The notes under the pieces were generated by a model. It searched no databases and was not told where the DNA came from. It worked only from the letters and a program-made list of their open reading frames with translations. A stretch of 64,000 nucleotides of DNA from Guadua angustifolia (lineage: Eukaryota > Streptophyta > Magnoliopsida > Poales > Poaceae), in contig CM070508.1 of assembly GCA_036346375.1 (NCBI GenBank), positions 37,282,862 to 37,346,861 of the forward strand. The letters run 5' to 3'. Positions 43,885 through 58,700 of this stretch are shown here, one piece after another; the first letter of the stretch is position 1, and every line of letters begins with the position of its first letter. A program made the translations under genes and the position numbers.

Positions 43885-46800
43885 GTGTTGTCGGTCTTGG
43901 TGGAGCTTGTTTTGGACGGTTTCACTCTAGTGTTAACTTCATACAAACAGGGATCCGAACAAGTGGACTTTATGAACGTTTGCGCCGAAGCGAAGCACTC
44001 TGATGACACCCCGGATTGCCCTCGTAAGTGTAGTCGGTCTTGTTGGAGCTCGTTTCGGTCCATTTTTCTTTGACGTTAATTTCGTACAAATCGAGATCCG
44101 AACAGGTGGATTTTGTGAAAGTTTAAACTAGAGCGAAACACACAAAAAATGCACCGGGTTGCACTCCTATGTGTCGCCGGTCTCATTGGAACTTGTTTCG
44201 ATCGATTTCGCTCTGATGTTAATTTCATTCAAACCAGGATCCGAAGAAGTGGAGTTTATGAAAATTTGACCCGAAGTGAAACACTCCGAAGACACGCCGG
44301 GTTGCCCTCGTATGTGTTGTCGGTCTTATTAGGGCAAGTTTCGGTCGATTCGCTTGATGTTAAAATCGTACAAATCGAGATCCGAACAGGTAGATTTTTT
44401 TAAAGTATGCACAGAGCGAAACACTCCGTAAATGCTCTGAATTGCAGTCCTTAGTGTCGCCGGTCTCATTGGAGCTTGTTTCAGCCGATTTCGCTCTGAA
44501 GTTAATTTCATTCAAATCGGGATCCGCACAAGTGGTGGACTTTATAAAAGTTTGCCCAAAAGCGAAACACTCTGAGGACACACCAGATTGCCCTCGTATA
44601 TGTTGTTGGTCATATTGGAGCTTCTTTCGGTCAAATTCGCTTTGATGTTAATATCGTACAAATTGAGATCCGGACAGTTGGATTTTGTGAAAGTTTGGAC
44701 CGGAGCGAAACACTACAAAAATGCACGAAATTGCACTCCTTAGTGTCGCCGGTCTCATTGGAGCTTCTTTCCATCGATTTTGCTCTGATGTTAATTTCAT
44801 TCAAGCCAGGATCCGAACAACTGGACTTCATGAAAGTTTGCCCCGAAACGAAACACTCCGAAGACACACCGAATTGCCCTCATAAGTGTTGTCGGTCTTG
44901 GTGGGGCTTGTTTCGGTTGGTTTCACTCTAGTGTTAACTTCATACAAACAGGGATCCGAACAAGTGGACTTTATGAACGTTTGCGCCGAAGCGAAGCACT
45001 CCGATGACACCCCGGATTGCCCTCGTAAGTGTTGTCGGTCTTGTTGGAGATCGTTTCGGTCCATTTCGCTTTGACGTTAATTTCGTACAAATCGAGATCC
45101 GAACAGGTGGATTTTGGGAAAGTTTACACTAGAGCGAAACACTCCAAAAATGCACCGGGTTGCACTCCTATGTGTCGCCGGTCTCATTGGAGCTTGTTTC
45201 GATCGATTTCGCTCTGATGTTAATTTCATTCAAACCGGGATCCGAACAAGTAGAGTTTACGAAAATTTGACCTGAAGCGAAACACTCCGAAGACACGCCA
45301 GGTTGCCCTAATATGTGTTGTCGGTCTTATTGGGGCAAGTTTCGTTCGATTCGCTTGTTGTTAAAATCGTACAAATCGAGATCCGAATAGGTGGATTTTT
45401 TTAAAGTATGCACCAAGCGAAACACTCTGTAAATGCTCTGAATTGCAGTCCTTAGCGTCGCCGGTCTCATTGGAGCTTGTTTCGGTCGATTTCGCTCTGA
45501 AGTTAATTTCATTCAAATCGGGATCCGCAAAAGTGGTGGACTTTATAAAAGTTTGCCCCAAAGTGAAACACTTTGAGGACACAGCGGATTGCCGTCGTAT
45601 ATGTTGTTGGTCATATTGGAGCTTCTTTCGATCGAATTCGCTTTGATGTTAATGTCGTACAAATCGAGATCCGAACAGGTGGATTTTGTGAAAGTTTGGA
45701 CCGGAGTGAAACACTACAAAAATGCACGAAATTGCACTCCTTAGTGTCGCCGGTCTCATTGGAGCTTCTTTCTGTCGATTTTGCTCTGATGTTAATTTCA
45801 TTCAAGCCGGGATCCGAACAACTGGACTTCATGAAAGTTTGCCCCGAAACGAAACACTCCGAAGACACACCGAATTGCCCTCATAAGTGTTGTCGGTCTT
45901 GGTGGAGCTTGTTTCGGTCGGTTTCGCTCTAGTGTTAACTTCATACAAACAGGGATCCGAACAACTGGACTTTATGAACGTTTGCGCCGAAGCGAAGCAC
46001 TCCGATGACACCCCGTATTGCCCTCGTAAGTGTTGTCGGTCTTGTTGGAGATCGTTTCGGTCCATTTCGCTTTGACGTTAATTTCGTACAAATCGAGATC
46101 CGAACAGGTGGATTTTTGGAAAGTTTACACTAGAGCGAAACACTCCAAAAATGCACCGGGTTGCACTCCTATATGTCGTCGGTCTCATTGGAGCTTGTTT
46201 CGATCGATTTCGCTCTGATGTTAATTTCATTCAAACCGGGATCCGAACAAGTAGAGTTTACGAAAATTTGACCCGAAGCAAAACACTCCGAAGACACGCC
46301 GGGTTGCACTAATATGTGTTGTCGCTCTTATTGGGGCAAGTTTCGGTCAATTCGCTTGTTGTTAAAATCGTACAAATCGAGATCCGAATAGGTGGATTTT
46401 TTTAAAGTATGCACCGAGCGAAACACTCTGTAAATGCTCTGAATTGCAGTCCTTAGTGTCGCCAGTCTCATTGGAGCTTGTTTCGGTCGATTTTGCTCTG
46501 AAGTTAATTTCATTCAAATCGGGATCCGCACAAGTGGTGGACTTTATAAAAGTTTGCCCCAAAGTGAAACACTCTGAGGACACAGCGGATTGCCGTCGTA
46601 TATGTTGTTGGTCATATTGGAGCTTCTTTCGGTCGAATTCGCTTTGATGTTAATATCGTACAAATCGAGATCCGAACTGGTGGATTTTGTGAAAGTTTGG
46701 ACCGGAGCGAAACACTACAAAAATACACGAAATTGCACTCCTTAGTGTCGCCGGTCTCATTGGAGCTTCTTTCTGTCGATTTTGCTCTGATGTTAATTTC

Positions 46801-47602
46801 ATTCAAGCCGCGATCCGAACAACTGGACTTCATGAAAGTTTGCCCCGAAACGAAACACTCCGAAGACACACCGAATTACCCTCATAAGTGTTGTCGGTCT
46901 TGGTGGAGCTTGTTTCGGTCGGTTTCGCTCTAGTGTTAACTTCATACAAACAGGGATCCGAACAAGTGGACTTTATGAACGTTTGCGCAGAAGCGAAGCA
47001 CTCCGATGACACCCCGGATTGCCCTCGTAAGTGTTGTCGGTCTTGTTGGAGATCGTTTCGGTCTATTTCGCTTTGACGTTAATTTCGTACAAATCGAGAT
47101 CCGAACTGGTGGATTTTGTGAAAGTTTACACTAGAGCGAAACACTCCAAAAATGCACCGGGTTGCACTCCTATGTGTCGCCGGTCTCATTGGAGCTTGTT
47201 TCGATCGATTTCGCTTTGATGTTAATTTCATTCAAACCGGGATCCGAACAAGTGGAGTTTACGAAAATTTGACCTGAAGCGAAACACTCCGAAGACACGC
47301 CGGGTTGCCCTCATATGTGTTGTCAGTCTTATTGGGGCAAGTTTCGGTCGATTCGCTTGTTGTTAAAATCGTACAAATCGAGATCCGAATAGGTGGATTT
47401 TTTTAAAGTATGCACCGAGCGAAACACTCCGTAAATGCTCTGAATTGCAGTCCTTAGTGTCGCCGGTCTCATTGGAGCTTGTTTCAGTCGATTTCGCTCT
47501 GAAGTTAATTTCATTCAAATCGGGATCCGCACAAGTGGTGGACTTTATAAAAGTTTTCCCCAAAGTGAAACACTCTGAGGACACAATGGATTACCCTCGT
47601 AT
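43885..47602. repeat. 7-mer higher-order repeat, period 1,001 bp, ~3.7 copies
   Basis: Equivalent positions recur at 43,885, 44,886, 45,887 and 46,888, exactly 1,001 bp = 7 x 143. Each unit runs from the cggtcttggtgg monomer through cggtcttgttggag, the A type with gatcgatttcgctctg, the ttggggcaagtttcg monomer, an A type with gctctgaagttaattt, the ttggtcatattggagc monomer and an A type with ggagcttctttctgtcg. After 47,602 the order returns to the 13-mer. This is a local amplification inside one 13-mer interval. Confidence 0.9.
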
Positions 47603-49738
47603 ATGTTGTTGGTCATATTGGAGCTTCTTTCGGTCGAATTCGCTTTGATGTTAATATCGTACAAATCGAGATCCGAACTGGTGGATTTTGTGAAAGTTTG
47701 CACCGGAGCGAAACAATCTGAAAATGCAACGGATTGCACTCCTACGTATCGCCGGTCTCATTGGAGCTTGTTTCGATCGATTTCGCTCTGGTGTTACTTT
47801 GATTTAAATCGGGATCCGAACAAGTGGACTTTATGAAAGTTTACCCCGAAGCGAAACACTCCGAAGACACGCCGGATTGCCCTCGAAAGTGTTGTCAGTC
47901 CTGTTGGAGCTTGTTCCGGTCAAATTCCCTTTGATGTTAATTTCGTACAAGTTGAGATCCGAACAACTGGATTGTGTCAAAGTTTGCACCACAAATAAAC
48001 ACTACGAAAATGCAATTGCACTCCTTAGTGTTGCGGTCTCATTGGAGTTTGTTTGATCGATTTCGCTCGATGTTGATTTCATTCAAACGGGATCCGAATA
48101 AGTGGACTTTACGAAAGTTTGCCTCGAAGCGAAACACTCCAAAGACACACCGGATGGCCCTCGTAAGTGTTGTCGGTCTTGTTGGAGCTTGTTTTGGGTC
48201 GAATTCACTTTGATGTTAATTTCGTACATATCGAGATCCGAACATGTGGATTTTGTGAAAGTTTGCACGGGAGCGAAACACTCCGAAAATAAGCCGGGTT
48301 GCACTCTAGTATATCGCCGGTCTCATTGGAGGTTGTTTCACTCGTTTTCGCTCTGGTGTTAATTTCATTCAAACCTGGATCCGAACAACTGGACTTTACG
48401 AAAGTTTTCCCCAAAGTGAAACTCTCCGAAGACACACCGCATTTCCTTCGTAAGTGTTATCGGTCTTGTTGGTTCATGTTTCGGTCGATTCGCTTGATGT
48501 TAAATTCGTACAAATCGACATCCAAACAGGTGGATTTTGTGAAAGTTTGGACCGGAGCGAAACACTACGAAAATGCTCCAAATTGCACTCCTTAGCGTCG
48601 CCGGTCTCATTGGAGCTTCTTTCTGTCGATTTTGCTCTGATGTTAATTTCATTCAAGCCGGGATCCGAACAACTGGACTTCATGAAAGTTTGCCCCGAAA
48701 CGAAACACTCCGAAGACACACCGAATTCCCCTCATAAGTGTTGTCGGTCTTGGTGGAGCTTGTTTCGGTCGGTTTCGCTCTAGTGTTAACTTCATACAAA
48801 CAGGGATCCGAACATGTGGACTTTATGAACATTTGCGCCGAAGCGAAGCACTCCGATGACACCCCGGATTGCCCTCGTAAGTGTTGTCGGTCTTGTTGGA
48901 GCTCGTTTCGATCCATTTTGCTTGGACGTTAATTTCGCACAAATCGAAATCCGAACAGGTTGATTTTGTGAAAGTTTCCACTAGAGCGAAACACTACAAA
49001 AATGCACCGGGTTGCACTCCTATGTGTCGCCGGTCTCATTGGAGCTTGTTTCGAACGATTTCGCTCTGATGCTAATTTCATTCAAACCGGGATCCGAACA
49101 AGTGGAGTTTATGAAAATTTGACCCGAAGCGAAACACTCCGAAGACACGCCGGGTTGCCCTCGTATGTGTTGTCGGTCTTATTGGGGCAAGTTTCGGTCG
49201 ATTCGCTTGATGTTAAAATCGTACAAATCGAGATCCGAACAGGTCGATTTTTTTAAATTATGCACCGAGCGAAACACTCTGTAAATGCCCAGAATTGCAG
49301 TCCTTAGTTTCGTCGGTATCATTGGAGCTTGTTTCGGTCGATTTCGCTCTGAAGTTAATTTCATTCAAATCGGGATCCGCACAAGTGGTGGACTTTATAA
49401 AAGTTTGCCCCAAAGAGAAACACTCTGAGGACACACCGGATTGCCTTCGTATATGTTGTTGGTCATATTCGAGCTGGTTTCGGTCGAATTCGCTTTGATG
49501 TTAATATCATACAAATCGAGATCCGAACTGGTGGATTTTGTGAAAGTTTGCACCGGAGCGAAACAATCCGAAAATGCAACGGATTGCACTCCTATGTATC
49601 GCCAGTCTCATTGGAGCTTGTTTCGATCGATTTCGCTCTGGTGTTACTTTGATTTAAATCGGGATCCGAACAAGTGGACTTTATGAAAGTTTACCCCGAA
49701 GCGAAACACTCCGAAGACACACCGGATTGCCCTCGAAA

Positions 49739-52700
49739 GTGTTGTCAGTCCTTTTGGAGCTTGTTTCGGTCAAATTCCCTTTGATGTTAATTTCGTACAA
49801 GTTGAGATCCGAACAACTGCATTGTGTGAAAGTTTGCACTACAGCGAAACACTACGAAAATGCACCGAATTGCACTCCTTAGTTTTGCCGGTCTCATTGG
49901 AGCTTGTTTCGGCCGATTTCGCTCTGATGTTAATTTCATTCAAACCGGGATCCGAATAAGTGGACTTTACAAAAGTTTGCCTCGAAGCGAAACACTCCGA
50001 AGACCCACCGGATTGCCCTCGTAAGTGTTGTCGGTCCTGTTGGAGCTTGTTTCGGTCGAATTCGCTTTGATGTTAATTTCGTACATATCGAGTTCCGAAC
50101 ATGTGGATTTTGTGAAAGTTTGCACGGGAGCGAAACACTCCGAAAATGCGCCGGGTTGCACTCTAATATATCGCCGGTCTCATTGGAGCTTGTTTCGCTC
50201 GTTTTCGCTCTGGTGTTAATTTCATTCAGACCTGGATCCGAACAACTGGACTTGATGAAAGTTTGCCCCAAAGCGAAACTCTCCGAAGACACACCGCATT
50301 TCCCTCGTAAGTGTTATGGTCTTGTTGGTGCATGTTTGATCGATTAAGCGATGTTAAATTCGTACAAATCGAGATCCGAACAGGTGGATTTTGTGAAAGT
50401 TTGGACCGGAGCAAAACACTACGAAAATGCCCCAAATTTTACTCCTAAGTGTCGCCAGTATCATTGGAGCTTCTTTCTGTCGATTTTGCTCTGATGTTAA
50501 TTTCATTCAAGCCGCGATCCGAACAACTGGACTTCATGAAAGTTTGCCCCGAAACGAAACACTCCGAGGACACACCGAATTGCCCTCATAAGTGTTGTCG
50601 GTCTTGGTGGAGCTTGTTTCGGTCGGTTTCGCTCTAGTGTTAACTTCATACAAACAGGGATCCGAACAAGTGGACTTTATGAACGTTTGCGCCGAAGCGA
50701 ACCACTCCGATGACACCCCGGATTGACCTCGTAGGTGTTGTCGGTATTGTTGGAGCTCGTTTCGGTCCATTTTTCTTTGACGTTAATTTCGTACAAATCG
50801 AGATCCGAACAGGTGGATTTTGTGAAAGTTTACACTAGAGAGAAACACTCAAAAAATGCACCGGGTTGCACTCCTATGTGTCGCCGGTCTCATTGGAGCT
50901 TGTTTCGATCGATTTCGCTCTGATGTTAATTTCATTCAACCCGGGATCCGAAGAAGTGGAGTTTATGAAAATTTGACCCGGAGCGAAACACTCCGAAGAC
51001 ACGCCGGGTTGCCCTTGTATGTGTTGTCGATCTTATTGGGGCAAGTTTGATCGATTAAGCGATGTTAAAATCGTACAAATCGAGATCGAACAGTGGATTT
51101 TTTAAAGTATGCACAGAGCGAAACACTCGTAAATGCTCAATTGCAGTCCTTAGTGTCGCCGGTCTCATTGGAGCTTGTTTCGGCCGATTTCGCTTTGAAG
51201 TTAATTTCATTCAAATCGGGATCCGCACAAGTGGTGGACTCTATAAATGTTTGCCCAAAAGCGAAACACTCTGAGGACACACCGGATTGCCCTCGTATAT
51301 GTTGTTGGTCATATTGGAGCTTGTTTCGGTCGAATTCGCTTTGATGTTAATATCGTAAAAATCGAGATCCGAACTGGTGGGTTTTTTGAAAGTTTGCACC
51401 GGAGCGAAACAATCCGAAAATGCAACGGATTGCACTCCTACGTATCGCCGGTCTCATTGGAGCTTGTTTCGATCGATTTCGCTCTCGTGTTACTTTGATT
51501 TAAATCGGGATCCGAACAAGTGGACTTTATGAAAGTTTACCCCGAAGCGAAACACTCCGAAGACACACCGGATTGCCCTCGAAAGTGTTGTCGGTCCTGT
51601 TGGAGCTAGTTTCGGTCAAATTCCCTTTGATGTTAATTTCGTACAAGTTGAGATCCGAACAACTGGATTGTGTGAAAGTTTGCACTACAGCGAAACACTA
51701 CGAAAAAGCACCGAATGGCACTCCTTAGTTTTGCCAATCTCATTGGAGCTTGTTTCGGCCGATTTCGTCTGATGTTAATTTCATTCAAACCGGGATCCGA
51801 ATAAGGGGGCTTTACAAAAGTTTGCCTCGAAGCGAAACACTCCGAAGACCCACCGGATTGCCCTCGTTTAGTGTTGTCGGTCCTGTTGGAGCTTGTTTCG
51901 GTCGAATTCGCTTTGATGTTAATTTCGTACATATCGAGATCCGAACATGTGTCTTTTGTGAAAGTTTGCACGGGAGTGAAACACTCCGAAAATGCACCGG
52001 GTTGCACTCTAATATATCGACGGTCTCATTGGAGCTTGTTTCGATCGATTTCGCTCTGATGTTAATTTCATTCAACCCAGGATCCGAAGAAGTGGAGTTT
52101 ATGAACATTTGACCCGAAGCGAAACACCCCGAAGACACGCCGGGTTGCCCTTGTATGTGTTGTCGGTCTTATTGGGGCAAGTTTCGGTCGATTCGCTTGA
52201 TGTTAAAATCGTACAAATCGAGATCCGAACAGGTGGATTTTTTTAAAGTATGCACAGAGCGAAACACTCCGTAAATGCTCTGAATTGCAGTCCTTAGTGT
52301 CGCCGGTCTCATTGGAGCTTGTTTCGGCCGATTTCGCTTTGAAGTTAATTTCATTCAAATCGGGATCCGCACAAGTGGTGGACTCTATAAAAGTTTGCCC
52401 AAAAGCGAAACACTCTAAGGACACACCGGATTGCCCTCGTATATGTTGTTGGTCATATTGGAGCTTGTTTTGGTCGAATTCGCTTTGATGTTAATATCGT
52501 ACAAATCGAGATCCGAACTGGTGGATTTTGTGAAAGTTTGCACCGGAGCGAAACAATCCGAAAATGCAACGGATTGCACTCCTACGTATCGCCGGTCTCA
52601 TTGGAGCTTGTTTCGATCGATTTCGCTCTGGTGTTACTTTGATTTAAATCGGGATCCGAACAAGTGGACTTTATGAAAGTTTACCCCGAAGCGAAACACT

Positions 52701-55700
52701 CTGAAGACACACCGGATTGCCCTCGAAAGCGTTGTCAGTCCTGTTGGAGCTTGTTTCGGTCAAATTCCCTTTGATGTTAATTTCGTACAAGTTGAGATCC
52801 GAACAACTGGATTGTGTGAAAGTTTGCACTACAGCGAAACACTACGAAAATGCACCGAATTGCACTCCTTAGTTTTGCCGGTCTCATTGGAGCTTGTTTC
52901 GGCCGATTTCGCTCTTATGTTAATTTCATTCAAACCGGGATCCGAATAAGTGGACTTTACAAAAGTTTGCCTCAAAGCGAAACACTCCGAAGACCCACCA
53001 GATTGCCCTCGTAAGTGTTGTCGGTCCTGTTGGAGCTTGTTTCGGTCAAATTCGCTTTGATGTTAATTTCGTACATATCGAGATCCGAACATGTGGATTT
53101 TGTGAAAGTTTGCACGGGAGCGAAACACTCCGAAAATGCGCCGGGTTGCACTCTAATATATCGCCGGTCTCATTGGAGCTTGTTTCGCTCGTTTTCGCTG
53201 TGGTGTTAATTTCATTCAAACCTGGATCCGAACAACTGGACTTGATGAAAGTTTGCCCCAAAGCGAAACTCTCCGAAGACACACTGCATTTCCCTCGTAA
53301 GTGTTACGGTCTTGTTGGTGCATGTTTCGGTCGATTCGCTTGATGTTAAATTCGTACAAATCGAGATCCGAACAGGTGGATTTTGTGAAAGTTTGGACCA
53401 GAGCGAAACACTATGAAAATGCCCCAAATTTTACTCCTAAGTGTCGCCAGTATCATTGGAGCTTCTTTCTGTCGATTTTGCTCTAATGTTAATTTCATTC
53501 AAGCCGCGATCCGAACAACTGGACTTCATGAAAGTTTGCCCCGAAACGAAACACTCCGAAGACACACCGAATTGCCCTCATAAGTGTTGTCGGTCTTGGT
53601 GGAGCTTGTTTCGGTCGGTTTCGCTCTAGTGTTAACTTCATACAAACAGGGAACCGAACAAGTGGACTTTATGAACGTTTGTGCCGAAGCGAACCACTCC
53701 GATGACACCCCGGATTGCCCTCGTAAGTGTTGTCGGTCTTGTTGGAGCTCGTTTCGGTCCATTTTTCTTTGACGTTAATTTCGTACAAATCGAGATCCGA
53801 ACAGGTGGATTTTGTGAAAGTTTACACTAGAGAGAAACACTCAAAAAATGCACCGGGTTGCACTCCTATGTGTCGCCGGTCTCATTGGAGCTTGTTTCAA
53901 TCGATTTCGCTCTGATGTTAATTTCATTCAACCCGGGATCCGAAGAAGTGGAGTTTATGAAAATTTGACCCGAAGCGAAACACTGCGAAGACACGCCGGG
54001 TTGCCCTTGTATGTGTTGTCGGTCTTATTGGGGCAAGTTTCGGTCGATTCGCTTGATGTTAAAATCGTACAAATCGAGATCCGAACAGGTGGATTTTTTT
54101 AAAGAATGCATAGAGCGAAACACTCCGTAAATGCTCTGAATTGTAGTCCTTAGTGTCGCCGGTCTCATTGGAGCTTGTTTCGGCCGATTTCGCTTTGAAG
54201 TTAATTTCATTCAAATCGGGATCCGCACAAGTGGTGGACTCTATAAAAGTTTGCCCAAAAGCGAAACACTCTGAGGACACACCGGATTGCCCACGTATAT
54301 GTCGTTGGTCATATTGGAGCTTGTTTCGGTCGAATTAGCTTTGATGTTAATATCGTACAAATCGAGATCCGAACTGGTGGATTTTGTGAAAGTTTGCACC
54401 GGAGCGAAACAATCCGAAAATGCAACGGATTGCACTCCTACGTATCGCCGGTCTCATTGGAGCTTGTTTCGATCGATTTCGCTCTCGTGTTACTTTGATT
54501 TAAATCGGTATCCGAACAAGTGGACTTTATGAAAGTTTACCCCGAAGCGAAACACTCCGAAGACACACCGGATTGCCCTCGAAAGTGTTGTCGGTCCTGT
54601 TGGAGCTAGTTTCGGTCAAATTCCCTTTGATGTTAATTTCGTACAAGTTGAGATCCGAACAACTGGATTGTGTGAAAGTTTGCACTACAGCGAAACACTA
54701 CGAAAATGCACCGAATGGCACTCCTTAGTTTTGCCGGTCTTATTGGAGCTTGTTTCGGTCGATTTCGCTCTGATATTAATTTCATTCAAACCGGGATCCG
54801 AATAAGTGGACTTTACAAAAGTTTGCCTCGAAGCGAAACACTCCGAAGACCCACCGGATTGCCCTCATAAGTGTTGTCGGTCCTGTTGGAGCTTGTTTCG
54901 GTCGAATTCGCTTTGATGTTAATTTCGTACATATCGAGATCCGAACATGTGGATTTTGTGAAAGTTTGCACGAGAGTGAAACACTCCGAAAATGCGCCGG
55001 GTTGCACTCTAATATATCGCCGGTCTCATTGGAGCTTGTTTCGCTCGTTTTCGCTCTTGTGTTAATTTCATTCAAACCTGGATCCGAACAACTGGACTTG
55101 ATGAAAGTTTGCCCCAAAGCGAAACTCTCCGAAGACACACCACATTTCCTTCGTAAGTGTTACGGTCTTGTTGGTGCATGTTTCGGTCGATTCGCTTGAT
55201 GTTAAATTCGTACAAATCGAGATCCGAACAGGTGGATTTTGTGAAAGTTTGGACCAGAGCGAAACACTACGAAAATGCCCCAAATTTTACTCCTAAGTGT
55301 CGCCAGTATCATTGGAGCTTTTTTCTGTCGATTTTGCTTTGATGTTAATTTCATTCAAGCCGCGATCCAAACAACTGGACTTCATGAAAGTTTGCTCCGA
55401 AACGAAACTCTCCGAAGACACACCGAAATGCCCTCATAAGTGTTGTCGGTCTTGGTGGAGCTTGTTTCGGTCGGTTTCGCTCTAGTGTTAACTTCATACA
55501 AATAGGGATCCGAACAAGTGGACTTTATGAACGTTTGCGCCGAAGCGAACCACTCCGATGACACCCCGGATTGCCCTCGTAAGTGTTGTCGGTCTTGTTG
55601 TAGCTCGTTTCGGTCCATTTTTCTTTGACGTTAATTTCGTACAAATCGAGATCTGAATAGGTGGAATTTGTGAAAGTTTACACTAGAGAGAAACACTCAA

Positions 55701-58700
55701 AAAATGCACCGGGTTGCACTCCTATGTGTCGCCGGTCTCATTGGAGCTTGTTTCGATCGATTTCGCTCTGATGTTAATTTCATTCAAACCGGGATCCGAA
55801 CAAGTGGAGTTTATGAAAATTTGACCCGAAGCGAAACACTCAAGACACGCGGGTTGCCCTTGTATGTGTTGTCGGTCTTATTGGGGCAAGTTTGGTCGAT
55901 TAAGCTTGATGTTAAAATCGTACAAATCGAGATCGAACAGTGGATTTTTTTAAAGTATGCACAGAGCGAAACACTCCGTAAATGCTCTGAATTGCAGTCG
56001 TTAGTGTCGCCGGTCTCATTGGAGCTTGTTTGGCCGATTTCGCTTTGAAGTTAATTTCATTCAAATCGGGATCCGCACATGTGGTGGACTCTATAAAGTT
56101 TGCCCAAAAGCGAAACACTCGAGGACACACGGATTGCCCTCGTATATGTTGTTGGTCATATTGGAGCTTGTTTGGTCGAATTCGCTTTGATGTTAATATC
56201 GCATAAATCGAGATCCGAATGGTGGATTTTGTGAAAGTTTGCACCGAGCGAAACAATCCAAAATGCAACGGATTGCACTCCTACGTATCGCCGGTCTCAT
56301 TGGAGCTTGTTTCGATCGATTTCGATCTGGTGTTACTTTGATTTAAATCGGGATCCGAACAAGTGGACTTTATGAAAGTTTACCCCGAAGCGAAACACTC
56401 CGAAGACACACCGGATTGCCCTCGAAAGTGTTGTCAATCTTGATGGAGCTAGTTTCGGTCAAATTCCCTTTGATGTTAATTTCGTACAAGTTGAGATCCG
56501 AACAACTGGATTGTGTGAAAGTTTGCACTACAGCGAAACACTACGAAAATGCACCGAATGGCACTCCTTAGTTTTGCCGGTCTTATTGGAGCTTGTTTCG
56601 GCCGATTTCGCTCTGATGTTAATTTCATTCAAACCGGGATCCGAATAAGTGGACTTTACAAAAGTTTGCCTTGAAGCGAAACACTCCGAAGACCCACCGG
56701 ATTGCCCTCGTAAGTGTTGTCAGTCCTGTTGGAGCTTGTTTCGGTCGAATTCGCTTTGATGTTAATTTCGTACATATCGAGATCCGAACATGTGGATTTT
56801 GTGAAAGTTTGCACGGGAGTGAAACACTCCGAAAATGCGCCGGGTTGCACTCTAATATATCGACGGTCTCATTGGAGCTCGTTTCGATCGATTTCGCTCT
56901 GATGTTAATTTCATTCAACCCAGGATCCGAAGAAGTGGAGTTTATGAAAATTTGACCCGAAGCGAAACACTCCGAAGACACGCAGGGTTGCCCTTGTATG
57001 TGTTGTCGGTCTTATTGGGGCAAGTTTCGGTCGATTCGCTTGATGTTAAAATCGTACAAATCGAGATCCGAACAGGTGGATTTTTTTAAAGTATGCACAG
57101 AGCGAAACACTCCGTAAATGCTCTGAATTGCAGTCCTTAGTGTCGCCGGTCTCATTGGAGCTTGTTTCGGCCGATTTCGATTTGAAGTTAATTTCATTCA
57201 AATCGGGATCCGCACAAGTGGTGGACTCTATAAAAGTTTGCCCAAAAGCGAAACACTCTAACGACACACCGGATTGCCCTCGTATATGTTGTTGGTCATA
57301 TTGGAGCTTGTTTTGGTCGAATTCGCTTTGATGTTAATATCGTACAAATCGAGATCCGAACTGGTGGATTTTGTGAAAGTTTGCACCGGAGCGAAACAAT
57401 CCGAAAATGCAACGGATTGCACTCCTACGTATCGCCGGTCTCATTGGAGCTTGTTTCGATCGATTTCGCTCTGGTGTTACTTTGATTTAAATCGGGATCC
57501 GAACAAGTGGACTTTATGAAAGTTTACCCGGCTTAAACACTCAAGACACACCGGATTGCCCTCGAAAGCGTTGTCAGTCCTGTTGGAGCTTGTTTCGGTC
57601 AAATTCCCTTTGATGTTAATTTCGTACAAGTTGAGATCCGAACAACTGGATTGTGTGAAAGTTTGCACTACAGCGAAACACTACGAAAATGCACCGAATT
57701 GCACTCCTTAGTTTTGCCGGTCTCATTGGAGCTTGTTTCGGCCGATTTCGCTCTGATGTTAATTTCATTCAACCCAGGATCCGAAGAAGTGGAGTTTATG
57801 AACATTTGACCCGAAGCGAAACACCCCGAAGACACGCCGGGTTGCCCTTGTATGTGTTGTCGGTCTTATTGGGGCAAGTTTCGGTCGATTCGCTTGATGT
57901 TCAAATCGTACAAATCGAGATCCGAACAGGTGGATTTTTTTAAAGTATGCACAGAGCGAAACACTCCGTAAATGCTCTGAATTGCAGTCGTTAGTGTTGC
58001 CGGTCTCATTGGAGCTTGTTTCGGCCGATTTCGCTTTGAAGTTAATTTCATTCAAATCGGGATCCGCACAAGTGGTGGACTCTATAAAAGTTTGCCCAAA
58101 AGCGAAACACTCTGAGGACACACCGGATTGCCCTCGTATATGTTGTTGGTCATATTGGAGCTTGTTTCGGTCGAATTAGCTTTGATGCTAATATCGTACA
58201 AATCGAGATCCAAACTGGTGGATTTTGCGAAAGTTTGCACCGGAGCGAAACAATCCGAAAATGCAACGGATTGCACTCCTACGTATCGCCGGTCTCATTG
58301 GAGCTTGTTTCGATCGATTTCGCTCCCGTGTTACTTTGATTTAAATCGGGATCCGAACAAGTGGACTTTATGAAAGTTTACCCCGAAGCGAAACACTCCG
58401 AAGACACACCGGATTGCCCTCGAAAGTTTTGTCGGTCCTGTTGGAGCTAGTTTTGGTCAAATTCCCTTTGATGTTAATTTCGTACAAGTTGAGATCCGAA
58501 CAACTGGATTGTGTGAAAGTTTGCACTCTGTTGAAACACTCGAAAATGCACGAATGGCACTCCTTAGTTTTGCGGTCTTATTGGAGCTTGTTTGGTCGAT
58601 TTCGCTCGATGTTAATTTCATTCAAACGGGATCGAATAAGTGGACTTTACAAAGTTTGCCTCGGCGAAACACTCAAGACCCACGGATTGCCCTCGTAAGT

